A DNA stretch of 56,592 nucleotides from the NCBI GenBank assembly GCA_017553785.1, contig JAFZKD010000104.1, forward strand, positions 1-56,592, read 5' to 3'. The notes beneath the pieces are model-generated. The model did no database searches, had not been told where the DNA came from, and saw nothing but the letters and a program-made list of their open reading frames with translations. Origin of the DNA: Muribaculaceae bacterium. Lineage in GTDB: Bacteria > Bacteroidota > Bacteroidia > Bacteroidales > Muribaculaceae. Of this stretch, positions 36,841 to 44,988 are shown in pieces (position 1 is the first letter of the stretch; each line of letters starts with the position of its first letter). The position numbers were made by a program, and so were the translations under genes.

Positions 36841-39177
36841 ATGGTCAAGAAGATATTATTTCTGGCAGTTGTGTTCCTGTCGGTGTGCGCTAGTGCGCAA
36901 AACGCCGTTGGTGATTGGCGCATCCATTCATCCTTTGTGGGCAACAACATTAAAATGATTGCCGAGGGCAACAAATGGGTGTATTACCTGTCGGGTGGAA
37001 ACCTTTTCCGTCTGGATAAGGAGACTCAGGAAAATGAGTCGTTGAGCAAGGTCAATGACTTGAGCGACATGATCATTTCCAACGCCTATTACAACGATGA
37101 CCAGGACTATCTGGTGGTGGTTTATACCAATTCCAACATTGACGTGATTCTCTCTAACGGATCGGTGGTGAATATGTCCGAGATCAAGGATGCTGTAATG
37201 ACCCAGAGCAAGACCATCAATGATGTCTCTTTTGCCCCAGGGCGGATTTATGTCGCATGTGATTTTGGCTATGTCGTTATTGATGAATCCAAGTTTGTGG
37301 TGAAGGAATCGCTCATTCTTGGCGAGAAGGTGACCTCGGTGGCTCAATTGGGCGAATGGCTGTTGCTCTCCACCCCGGCCAAGTCCTATTACGGCTTAGC
37401 ATCTGACTATCATGAGCATTTGGCGTCGTTCGACAGGGCAAGCTTCAAGGAGGCATCTCTCATTAGACCCATCAATGATGAAACTTTTTTCTGCTTAGCT
37501 AAAAAAGAAACCTATTTGGTCAATGCCGTTCCCTCTCAGGAAGGCAAGCTGCAGTTTGATACCATTACCATTCTGAACCAAAAGGTTCGGGGTGCCAATG
37601 TCTCCCAAGTACAGGCCACTGATGGAGGGTTCATCCTCAATTCAGCCGAGGCCGGGAGATCCTTCAAGACCGATCAGGCAGGCGTTGTCTGTGACACCAT
37701 CGGTGTTGAAGGGGAAATCTGTGCCGGGCATCCTTCTGGCGGTGGCCAGATGTGGGCTGTGGGTGCTCATGGACTTCACCAGTTGAACAGTGTTGGCTAT
37801 TACGTTCCCAACGCGCCGACGATGCCCATGCCTTTCTGGATGACCTATAACAAGGAGCGTGATCTGCTCTATGTCTCTTCTACGGGAACTAATTACTTCT
37901 TTGAAGATAATGCCTATCCCATCCAAGTCAACACCTATGACGGCATAAAGTGGACCGACGTCACGCCCGAAGACGCTCCCAATAGTTCCACGAGAGGTTC
38001 CTACTGGCTGGACTTCATGCCTGGCGACCCTGACACCTACCTGTTGAGCACTTGGCGCAATGGACTGCTCAAGGTCAAGGATAACAAGGTTGTCTATGTC
38101 TATGACTACGAGAACAGCCCCATGCTCAAGAAATATGCTGTGCACCCCATCACAAGAATAGACCGCAATGGCAACGTGTGGGCGGTGGAGCCCCTCTACA
38201 ACGAGGAGCATCCTGTCATGGTCCTGCCAGCCGCGAAGTCCAAACTGGACGAGGTGACAGTGAGCGACTGGATCACCCCCAGCATTGATGGCATATATAC
38301 TGGATCGACCAGTAAACGAGCCAGCTTCATATCGACGCGCAATAGCCAGAATGACATCAAGATATTTACCGATGGTGACTACCAGAGGCCTTTGTTCTTC
38401 TGGAACAGTGCCGGAGAGATTTCTGACCATCCGCAACAGGCCTGGTATGCCCAATTGCCTGACCAGGACGGGGAGATTGTGTCATGGACGAATATCATGT
38501 GCCTGACCGAGGACAATAACGGCAACGTGTGGATGGGAACGACCGAGGGTGTATGCGTCTTCAATCCCGCCAATGCTTTTAATGTCGGTGCCTTCAATGT
38601 GGTGAGGCCCAAGGTGCCCCGCAACGACGGCACGGGCATGGCCGACCGCCTGATGGACGGCATCCAGGTCAACGATGTGGCAGTCGATGGCGCTAACCGC
38701 AAGTGGCTTGCTACCAATTCGTCTGGTCTGTTCCTTGTGAGCTCCGACGGCACCGAGATTATCAGGAAATTCAACACGACCAACAGTCCGCTGGCCAGCA
38801 ACACCGTCTATCGGGTGTGCTGCAACCCCAGCAACAACTCGGTCTATGTCGCTACACCGGCCGGATTGTATGAGTACTTCAGCGACTCCAGCCCTGCCCA
38901 GCCGACCTACGAGAACATCTATGCCTATCCCAACCCTGTCCGTCCCGATTATGGCGGCGATGTGACGGTGACGGGCATGATGGACAATTCGCTGGTGAAG
39001 ATCGCCGATGCCAGCGGTCAAGTCATCAGGCAACTCAAGTCCACTGGTGGCATGGCGACCTGGGACTGCTGTGACCAGAATGGTGAACGCGTCAAGACGG
39101 GCGTTTATTTCGTCCTCTGTTCCCAGGCCAACGGCAGCGGTGAGGCCGTAGTGACCAAGATCGCCGTCATCAGGTGA
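36841..39177 (+). CDS. porZ: PorZ-like protein, copy 5; likely the PorZ orthologue
   Basis: 778 residues from ATG 36841 (signal peptide MVKKILFLAVVFLSVCASAQ); a 10-codon longer start exists. The mature part opens VGDWRIHSSFVGNNIKMIAEG, which is closer to canonical PorZ (WRxH..Y....I.E....Y.LS.G.L) than the other four. Propeller to about 690, then the C-terminal domain with YPNPVRPDYGGDVTVTGMMD and GERVKTGVYFVLCSQANGSGE, the usual PorZ ending. PorZ is part of the PorU/V/Q/Z attachment complex of the T9SS on the outer membrane and binds A-LPS. The symbol is given on family resemblance; none of porU, porV or porQ is in this window. Confidence 0.75.
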   Translation: MVKKILFLAVVFLSVCASAQNAVGDWRIHSSFVGNNIKMIAEGNKWVYYLSGGNLFRLDKETQENESLSKVNDLSDMIISNAYYNDDQDYLVVVYTNSNIDVILSNGSVVNMSEIKDAVMTQSKTINDVSFAPGRIYVACDFGYVVIDESKFVVKESLILGEKVTSVAQLGEWLLLSTPAKSYYGLASDYHEHLASFDRASFKEASLIRPINDETFFCLAKKETYLVNAVPSQEGKLQFDTITILNQKVRGANVSQVQATDGGFILNSAEAGRSFKTDQAGVVCDTIGVEGEICAGHPSGGGQMWAVGAHGLHQLNSVGYYVPNAPTMPMPFWMTYNKERDLLYVSSTGTNYFFEDNAYPIQVNTYDGIKWTDVTPEDAPNSSTRGSYWLDFMPGDPDTYLLSTWRNGLLKVKDNKVVYVYDYENSPMLKKYAVHPITRIDRNGNVWAVEPLYNEEHPVMVLPAAKSKLDEVTVSDWITPSIDGIYTGSTSKRASFISTRNSQNDIKIFTDGDYQRPLFFWNSAGEISDHPQQAWYAQLPDQDGEIVSWTNIMCLTEDNNGNVWMGTTEGVCVFNPANAFNVGAFNVVRPKVPRNDGTGMADRLMDGIQVNDVAVDGANRKWLATNSSGLFLVSSDGTEIIRKFNTTNSPLASNTVYRVCCNPSNNSVYVATPAGLYEYFSDSSPAQPTYENIYAYPNPVRPDYGGDVTVTGMMDNSLVKIADASGQVIRQLKSTGGMATWDCCDQNGERVKTGVYFVLCSQANGSGEAVVTKIAVIR

Positions 39178-39238
39178 CACCCGGTTCAGCAAAACGTTTT
39201 TTAACCGAAGAACTTATTTCTTCAGACTAATGTCATTC

Positions 39239-39293
39239 AAGCCCTGTGTTGACCTGCTGCGGTGCAGGCACATAGGGCTTGTTTCCTGTTTTT
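39239..39293. terminator. terminator after the PorZ-like array
   Basis: AAGCCCT (39239-39245) pairs with AGGGCTT (39274-39280), with an inner CCTGC/GCAGG hairpin, followed by GTTTCCTGTTTTT. It lies between the convergent PorZ copy 5 and the remnant at 39315. Confidence 0.65.
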
Positions 39294-39314
39294 GCGTGTT
39301 CGCGGTCGAGGCTT

Positions 39315-39644
39315 TTAGTTTGATTCTGTTGCGGTAGGGGTTTCGGAGTCAGTCGGCTTGAAGTCGTTGATGTATTCATTGAGGCTGACTTCCAGTCCCA
39401 ACAGCTTGGCGATGCGCCGTTTCTTGTTATATACCGAATGCTCATCGTTGTAGCCCATGCATGACATGATGACCGTCGTGGGCAGGTCACAGCAGTACAG
39501 GCACAGGAAGTTGATGTCGCTGTCGTTCATTGCGGGGCAGCTTTCGGCGGTACGTGTGATGATGTTGTCAAAACGACTGTTCACATAATTGCGCAGCATC
39601 AGAAGGTGACCATCTGATTGATCCTCAACCATGGGATTATTCAA
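39315..39644 (-). pseudogene. C-terminal remnant of a helix-turn-helix regulator
   Basis: About 109 codons whose second half looks like the C-terminal DNA-binding helix-turn-helix of the large Bacteroidota sensor/regulator proteins with TPR repeats: SDINFLCLYCCDLPTTVIMS, then YNDEHSVYNKKRRIAKLLGL. The only starts are a TTG at 39644 and internal ATGs. Upstream the frame stays open and helix-like (GVGLPLVLLQRQAHAHQSISRT) to a TAA about 110 bases further, with no start. The sensor and TPR part is missing, so I read it as a 5'-truncated pseudogene; a short functional protein is possible. Confidence 0.45.
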
Positions 39645-39758
39645 TATGTAAACAAGCGTACGCGATATGGACTGGTGGGCATGCGCTTGGCGCTGCAGAA
39701 GGACTAGCGGTAGCCCGACACCAAAGGCGTAAACTTACGAAGACAGGCAATTATGATT

Positions 39759-39791
39759 CAGGTTCTGAAGTATGATCTGCTTCAGAACCTG
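39759..39791. repeat. perfect 12-bp inverted repeat
   Basis: CAGGTTCTGAAG (39759-39770) and CTTCAGAACCTG (39780-39791) around a 9-base loop, in the 343-bp gap 39645-39987 that otherwise holds only the untranslatable upstream part of the regulator remnant. No T-tract follows, so a regulator site or recombination scar is as likely as a terminator. Confidence 0.6.
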
Positions 39792-39987
39792 AAGTTTAGT
39801 GTTTAGCATATAACGGGATTTCTTTTGGCACTCTGCTTGAAAACAGCTCTACACCCTGCTTTTCATGTTAAATGCTTGAATAATTTGGATTTTAGAAACT
39901 TTTTTGCTTTATTTGCAAGGAATTACAGCGGCAAGTCCGCTTGAATGTCACGATGGTAGTGTTGTTTTTAGTCTAAACAGAGTGATT

Positions 39988-40479
39988 ATGATGAAAAGAT
40001 TAGTGTTTTTGGCATTTGCGGTGTTCATGGTGGTGATGACGTCGTGCAACACGGGCAGCAATCTGACCAAGGCCGAGCGTGAGGCCTTGGTGACCCGTCA
40101 GGTTCAGGAAGGCCTGGACACGCGCCATTACAAGATAGCTGTTGACTGGATGAAACCCAGGGGCGGCATGGCACGTCACGTGACCTCCAACTATGAGCTG
40201 AAGGTGAGCGGAGACGAGTTGGATTGCTATCTCCCTTACGCCGGCGAAGCCTTCCGCCTGCCCATGGGCGGCGGCCAGGGTCTGAACTTCAAAGCCCCCA
40301 TCGAGAACTACACGATTACCTATCTCACCAGCAACCGTTCGCACATCGAATTCATGGTCAAGAATGTCGAGGAAGTGTATTTGTTCCGGATTGATGTGTT
40401 CAATAACGGGAAATCCATCATCGACATCATCCCCCAGGATAGGGATGCTATATCGTTTGACGGTGAAATGGTGTTTTGA
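39988..40479 (+). CDS. DUF4251 lipoprotein, copy 1
   Basis: 163 residues from ATG 39988. Lipoprotein signal MMKRLVFLAFAVFMVVMTSCNTG with the lipobox cysteine near 21. The mature part has the DUF4251 pattern: an N-terminal helix (KAEREALVTRQVQEGL), YELKVSGDELDCYLPYAGEA, GLNFKAPIENYTITY and an end with NGKSIIDIIPQDRDAISFDG. DUF4251 is a Bacteroidota-specific family of unknown function, anchored in a membrane facing the periplasm or surface. A second copy lies at 41097, separated by a palindromic element. The frame is open to 39904, but the extra residues are not signal-like. Confidence 0.85.
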   Translation: MMKRLVFLAFAVFMVVMTSCNTGSNLTKAEREALVTRQVQEGLDTRHYKIAVDWMKPRGGMARHVTSNYELKVSGDELDCYLPYAGEAFRLPMGGGQGLNFKAPIENYTITYLTSNRSHIEFMVKNVEEVYLFRIDVFNNGKSIIDIIPQDRDAISFDGEMVF

Positions 40480-40627
40480 TTACAAGAGACGTCTCACCCG
40501 AAGGGTGCCCATTGAGTAACCGGCTGTACCGCCCGCGAACCCGAGCGAAGCGAGAGGGAGCGGCGGCACAGCCGGTAATGCATCGTGTAACTCTGTCGCT
40601 GGAGGCGACCCCAGTGACTTGCGATAG

Positions 40628-40658
40628 TTGTATAATTGGGCGATTCTGCTTACCTTTG
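40628..40658 (+). promoter_or_regulatory. promoter inside the palindromic element
   Basis: TTG (40628-40630) and TACCTTTG (40651-40658) are 20 bases apart, an excellent Bacteroidota promoter. The ATG of the mini-gene is only 7 bases after the box, so the transcript would be nearly leaderless. Confidence 0.65.
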
Positions 40659-40665
40659 TGCCGTT

Positions 40666-40755
40666 ATGAGCTGTACTCATCTTGTATATCACATCGTATT
40701 CCGAACTCATCGCAGCATACCGGCAATCGATGAAAACTATTTCTTGAAAGATTGA
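40666..40755 (+). pseudogene. 29-codon remnant of an IS200-like (Y1) transposase
   Basis: The frame ATG to TGA reads MSCTHLVYHIVFRTHR, then SIPAIDENYFLKD. The first part matches the N-terminal strand of IS200/REP-associated tyrosine transposases (family pattern ..YHIVFxTK/R..). The last residues (IDENYFLKD) resemble the C-terminal end of the same proteins in Bacteroidota (..YDERY.W/LxD). The HxH metal motif and the catalytic tyrosine are both absent, consistent with an internal deletion of about 120 codons that kept frame, start and stop. Assigned by recall of the family, not by a search. Confidence 0.5.
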
Positions 40756-40939
40756 CGCATCAAAGGGGTCGCCTTCAGCGACAGGCATCGAGTCTCCATG
40801 CCGGCGGTGATGCTGACTCCTTCGCGATGCTCAGTTGCCAGCATTACCGCCGGTTACTAAAAGGACACCCTTCGGGTGGTCATAGCCAATTATGGTACCA
40901 TTTCCCTGATGACCTAACACATAATTTTGCTGGTGTCCC

Positions 40940-40966
40940 GATTTCTTGCGAGCGAATGTGAGCAAT
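40940..40966 (-). repeat. 27-bp interspersed repeat, copy A
   Basis: GATTTCTTGCGAGCG followed by AATGTGAGCAAT; its reverse complement occurs at 52903-52929 with two mismatches. Both copies are intergenic. The surrounding stretch 40879-41096 shows no gene. Confidence 0.7.
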
Positions 40967-41096
40967 CTTTATCCAATAACATCATGAATTGTGATTCGCA
41001 TAATAGTCACGGGTCGTCGGGGGATTTGCTAAAACCCGTTAAACGAAACGCGTTTTAAATAGTCTAAATAAAAACAAACTCTAAAATCTCTAAATT

Positions 41097-41591
41097 ATGA
41101 AACGGTTTTTATTGTATCCGATGTTATTATTGACGCTGCTGCTCACGGCATGCGGCGCTGGGAATAAAGTAGTAGATCAACAACGTGCCGAAGCTATCAA
41201 GTCATTGCTCGAATCACAACAGTTCGTTGTGATGGTGGGTACTATGCGTCCGTTGTCGGCCCCGACGGTATCAGTATCTCAGGGCCATAAGATGATTGTT
41301 CGTGACGGTATGGTGACATGTGCCCTGCCATACGCGGGAACTGGCCAGAATGTGGGTTATGGCGCAAGCGGTTACAAGGCCATGAACTTCACGAGCGCCA
41401 TCCTCGACTACAAGGTGGAGTATCCCAAGGCTGACCGCGCCCGTGTGACCTTCAGGGTAGAGAACGGCGATGACTCCTACCGCATCCACATGGAGGTGTT
41501 CATGAACGGCAAGACGACCATTGATATTGATCCGCGTGGTCGTGACGGCATATCCTATAGCGGAATGATTCACGGATTGGAAATGCTGTGA
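41097..41591 (+). CDS. DUF4251 lipoprotein, copy 2
   Basis: 164 residues. Lipoprotein signal MKRFLLYPMLLLTLLLTACGAG, lipobox cysteine near 19. The mature domain follows DUF4251: helix (QQRAEAIKSLLESQQF), VSQGHKMIVRDGMVTCALPYAG, ..AMNFTSAILDYKVEY, and NGKTTIDIDPRGRDGISYSG. Clearly a paralogue of 39988-40479, with the same layout and a conserved C-terminal motif (I-DI-P--RD-IS--G). Function unknown. It converges on sbcC with a shared terminator between. Confidence 0.87.
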   Translation: MKRFLLYPMLLLTLLLTACGAGNKVVDQQRAEAIKSLLESQQFVVMVGTMRPLSAPTVSVSQGHKMIVRDGMVTCALPYAGTGQNVGYGASGYKAMNFTSAILDYKVEYPKADRARVTFRVENGDDSYRIHMEVFMNGKTTIDIDPRGRDGISYSGMIHGLEML

Positions 41592-41610
41592 TTCGCAGGT
41601 TTGAATTTGG

Positions 41611-41656
41611 ATGATGTGGAAATGGGGGCGATGAAAGGCCCCCATTTCTGCATCAT
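41611..41656. terminator. bidirectional terminator between DUF4251 copy 2 and sbcC
   Basis: GAAATGGGGGC (41619-41629) pairs perfectly with GCCCCCATTTC (41638-41648), extended by ATGATG (41611-41616) with CATCAT (41651-41656). It overlaps the last bases of sbcC. A very stable hairpin but without a strong T-tract. Confidence 0.7.
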
Positions 41657-44600
41657 GACACTACCTGGATGCGGCTCACCGTGTTGTCCTTGGGGTCGCG
41701 ATAGACCTGAACCTGGGTCGTGACGCGTTCTTTGAGCATCTCGACATGGCTGATGATGCCCACACGCTTGCCGCCGATGTCATAGAGCCGGTTGAGGGTT
41801 TCCATCACGTTGTCAAGATAGTTGGGGCTGAGTGAGCCAAAGCCCTCGTCGATGAACAGCGTATCTACACTGAAGAGTTTGCCTGTGGCACTTGACAACG
41901 CCAGAGCAAGGGCCAGCGATACCATGAAACTCTCGCCGCCCGAAAGCGTGTTCACCGATGTGAGGTCGCCTTGCAACAGGTCCCTGACGAGAATCACCAG
42001 GGTGCCGGGGTTCGCTTCCAGTTCATAGCGGTTGTTGAACTGCCGCAGGTACCCGTTTGCGCTGTTGAGCAATTCACCCAGGATGTAGCTTTGCGCGATT
42101 CTTGAGAATTTGTTGCCTGTGGAGTCGCCCAGCATATTGTTGAATTCGGCCCATTGGTTGAATTCCAGCTCGGCCTTTTCGAGTTCGGCCATTTTCTCTC
42201 CCAAGGTTTTCTTGTTGGCTTCATCGGTGTTGAGGCGGGCTTTGAGCTCCGCAATCAGCGTGGTCAGCTCTTTGTATCTTGCTTGACTGGACTGGTATAT
42301 CTGGTCAAGTTTGTCCCGGTCCACTTCGGGGCAGTCCGGTTTGTTGCCTAGGATTTCCTGCTGGCGCTTTGCCAGTGAACTGATTTCGCCTTGCAGGTGG
42401 GTGATGCTGTCGGTGAGCCGTTTGTGGCTGTTCTTGATGATGTCGATCTCGCCCTGCTGGTATTGCCGCAATGCCGTGATCCGTTCAAGACCGATATTGG
42501 GATGCTCGTTCAGGAACTCATCGAGTGTCTTTTGGGCGTTTTGGGCTTTATTGCGCTCGTTGTCGAGTTGGTTGTTCCAGTTGATGCACTTGTTCTCGAA
42601 CTGGCGCCATCGCTCGTCAAGTTTATCCGGCACCTGATCGCAACTTGTTCCGTTGTCGGTGAATCCCACAATGTTGCGCTTGTTGTCCTGCATTGCGGGA
42701 ATCAGTACTTCGGTCTTGCTGATGCTCTCTTTGAGTTGCTGGGCTTGTGTCTCCCGGTTTTGATACTCAATGGACTTGCGCTCAAGGCCAGTGATGAACT
42801 CGACCTCATTGGCTGCCCGATCCTGCCAGTCCTCGATGGTGAATTGGGCATTCAGTTCCCGGGTCAGTGACTCGACATGCTCACTGCTTCTGGTGATGGC
42901 CTCTTGCTGGTGTCTGATGCTGTCGAGAACCTTGTTGTGGGTGATAACGGCTTGGTTGTGCTCCTCGGTCAACGTGGCGAGTTTCTTGCGTTCGTCGCTG
43001 ATGCGGCTGTTGAGCGCCTCGGCTTGCTGCAGGCTGGAGCTGAGGAGAGCAGCCTCTTGCTCGATTGTGGCGATCAACGCGTCAATTCGGGTGTTGTCGG
43101 TCAACAGGTCGGCGTGTTTGCCGCACCGTTCCAGCTGCTGCATGGCGGCTTCCATCTGACCTTCACGGGCAGCGGCTTTCTGGTTCAGGTCGGCTTTGGT
43201 CTGGAGCATCTGTTGCTCGAGCTGTTTGATGGTTTTGCCCGATGCGGCGATGTCGGTCTCGTTTTTCTTCAGGTCATCTTCGGCACGTTTGAGTTGTTCC
43301 CTCAGACCTTCGAGCACATGATCGCCAGCGTTGTCTTGCAACTGATCGATGATGTTGCCGCAGATGGGGCAGGTGTCGCCTTTGTGTAACGATTTGTGGA
43401 CTTGTTCCAGCAGATTCTTCATGTCATTCTCACGCTCCACGGCTACACGTGCCTGCTCCATGATGGTGAGCTTGTCGTCATGGGCGGCTTGGGCTTTCTC
43501 CAGCGTCTGACGTTCAATCGCCAGAGGCTCTTCCTGACTGCTGAGCGCTTTGGCGCTTTGTTCAACGGCATCGTTGCTCGATTTGAGCAGGTTGAGGGTC
43601 TGCCGGGCATCGGACAAGGCGTCTTTCTTGTCGTTGATACCCCTCACGTTCATGGCTTCGTATTGTGCCTCCAACTGCTTGATCTCGTTCTCCTGCCGTT
43701 GTTGGGCTTCAAGTGATGTATGCACGTTCTCTTCGGTGATGGGCTTGCGTTCCAACTCTTGATGAAGGGCTAGAGTGAAAGCTCCTACATTCTTCTGCTC
43801 GTCCTGCAGTCGCTTTAACAATGCCTTGATGCTTTTGATGCCCTTGTACATCTCGCGGTTGGGCGCTTCGTGTTCAAGGAAACGCTCGAGATCATGGAGT
43901 TGGTCGCGTTGCGTGTTCAGGTTGGCGACGGTGGCGCGCAATGCCGCGCACAACTGGTCGAATTTGTCTTGCAGGGATGGTTTCCCATTCTGCAGCAATT
44001 GGATCTGGTGCTGGGCTTGCTCACGATCTCTCAGCTCCCGGCGGGCGCTGACGGTGGCTTCCCAGTCATCGACCAACTGTTGCTCCTTCATGTACTCCTC
44101 TTCTTGCTTGAGGGTCTCCTTTTCGGTGAGATCTTTGCGCTTATCGGTCAGTTCCCGCTCGTTTTGGGCTTTGTCATCGAGCCATTGGGTCATTTTTTTT
44201 GCCAATTCGCTCTGCGCGAACATGGTTTCCTGTTCAAGCGTGTGCGCTGCCATCTGCTCGTTGATTTGCGATTTCTCATCATCGTCCAACAGGGTGATAC
44301 CTTGGATATGTTCGCGCAGGTTGTTGCGGATGTTTTCTTTCTCGCGGAACACCTCGTAGATTTTGGCTCCGATATCGGTGAAAATCTCGGTCCCGGTCAT
44401 TTTCTTGAGCAGGTTGGACTTCTCATTCTCACCGCTATTGAGGAATTCGGCAAACTTACCCTGGGCAAGTACTACGGTGCGGAAGAACTGGTCGATGTCA
44501 AGTCCGATGAGTTGGGTGACATGGTTGGTGATCTCTTTGGTCTTGGTCAGGTTGACAGGCGGGTTGATGCCGTCCTCGGTCATAAGTGTGCGTTCTACCG

Positions 44601-44988
44601 GCTGGATGGCACCATCAACTTTGTTGCGGGCACGATGCACGCCCCATGTGGCGATATAGGGAATGCCCTGCCTGTCGTCGAAAGTGAGTCGGATAGAAGC
44701 GCTCACAGCGCCTCGGCGCAAGAGCTGTCTTACGTTATTGGTCTGTATGATATCGTCTTTGCTGCCGTCCAGCCTTGAGTTGGTGTATTCGGCGCCTTTA
44801 GCGTCCGACAGGCGTGGTGTGTTTCCATACAGGGCGAGGCACAGGCAGTCGATGACGGTCGATTTGCCCGATCCGGTTTCGCCTGTGATGAGGAACAGGC
44901 GTTCACCTGCCAGCGGAGCAGCGTCAAAGTTGATCTCGGCATGCTCAATCGACGCGATATTGTCAATAATCAGTTGTTTGAGTTTCAT
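41653..44988 (-). CDS. sbcC: SbcC nuclease subunit (SMC-like ATPase)
   Basis: With SbcD forms the Mre11-Rad50-type nuclease that cleaves DNA hairpins and processes blocked ends. 1111 residues. N-terminal Walker A GETGSGKST (about 36), long coiled coils, a zinc-hook CPICGN near 541, then the second coil, signature LSGGESFMVSLALALALSS (about 1015) and Walker B DTLFIDEGFGSLS (about 1043). The start overlaps the end of sbcD by 4 bases, so the pair is translationally coupled. Confidence 0.96.
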   Translation of the reverse strand: MKLKQLIIDNIASIEHAEINFDAAPLAGERLFLITGETGSGKSTVIDCLCLALYGNTPRLSDAKGAEYTNSRLDGSKDDIIQTNNVRQLLRRGAVSASIRLTFDDRQGIPYIATWGVHRARNKVDGAIQPVERTLMTEDGINPPVNLTKTKEITNHVTQLIGLDIDQFFRTVVLAQGKFAEFLNSGENEKSNLLKKMTGTEIFTDIGAKIYEVFREKENIRNNLREHIQGITLLDDDEKSQINEQMAAHTLEQETMFAQSELAKKMTQWLDDKAQNERELTDKRKDLTEKETLKQEEEYMKEQQLVDDWEATVSARRELRDREQAQHQIQLLQNGKPSLQDKFDQLCAALRATVANLNTQRDQLHDLERFLEHEAPNREMYKGIKSIKALLKRLQDEQKNVGAFTLALHQELERKPITEENVHTSLEAQQRQENEIKQLEAQYEAMNVRGINDKKDALSDARQTLNLLKSSNDAVEQSAKALSSQEEPLAIERQTLEKAQAAHDDKLTIMEQARVAVERENDMKNLLEQVHKSLHKGDTCPICGNIIDQLQDNAGDHVLEGLREQLKRAEDDLKKNETDIAASGKTIKQLEQQMLQTKADLNQKAAAREGQMEAAMQQLERCGKHADLLTDNTRIDALIATIEQEAALLSSSLQQAEALNSRISDERKKLATLTEEHNQAVITHNKVLDSIRHQQEAITRSSEHVESLTRELNAQFTIEDWQDRAANEVEFITGLERKSIEYQNRETQAQQLKESISKTEVLIPAMQDNKRNIVGFTDNGTSCDQVPDKLDERWRQFENKCINWNNQLDNERNKAQNAQKTLDEFLNEHPNIGLERITALRQYQQGEIDIIKNSHKRLTDSITHLQGEISSLAKRQQEILGNKPDCPEVDRDKLDQIYQSSQARYKELTTLIAELKARLNTDEANKKTLGEKMAELEKAELEFNQWAEFNNMLGDSTGNKFSRIAQSYILGELLNSANGYLRQFNNRYELEANPGTLVILVRDLLQGDLTSVNTLSGGESFMVSLALALALSSATGKLFSVDTLFIDEGFGSLSPNYLDNVMETLNRLYDIGGKRVGIISHVEMLKERVTTQVQVYRDPKDNTVSRIQVVS

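Larger units (their letters stand above)
40495..40878. mobile_element. nested palindromic element, internally deleted IS200/REP-associated (Y1) transposon
   Basis: Outer ends are inverted copies: CACCCGAAGGGTG then TAACCGGC (40495-40524), and GCCGGTTA then CACCCTTCGGGTG (40848-40878). Just inside each end is a REP-like hairpin: ACCGGCTGT/ACAGCCGGT with CCGCC/GGCGG (40519-40576), and CCGGCGGTGATGCTG/CAGCATTACCGCCGG (40801-40853). Further in, CTGTCGCTGGAGGCGACCCC (40593-40612) pairs with GGGGTCGCCTTCAGCGACAG (40765-40784), one mismatch. The core carries a promoter and a 29-codon gene remnant. It lies between two DUF4251 lipoprotein genes. Confidence 0.65.
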
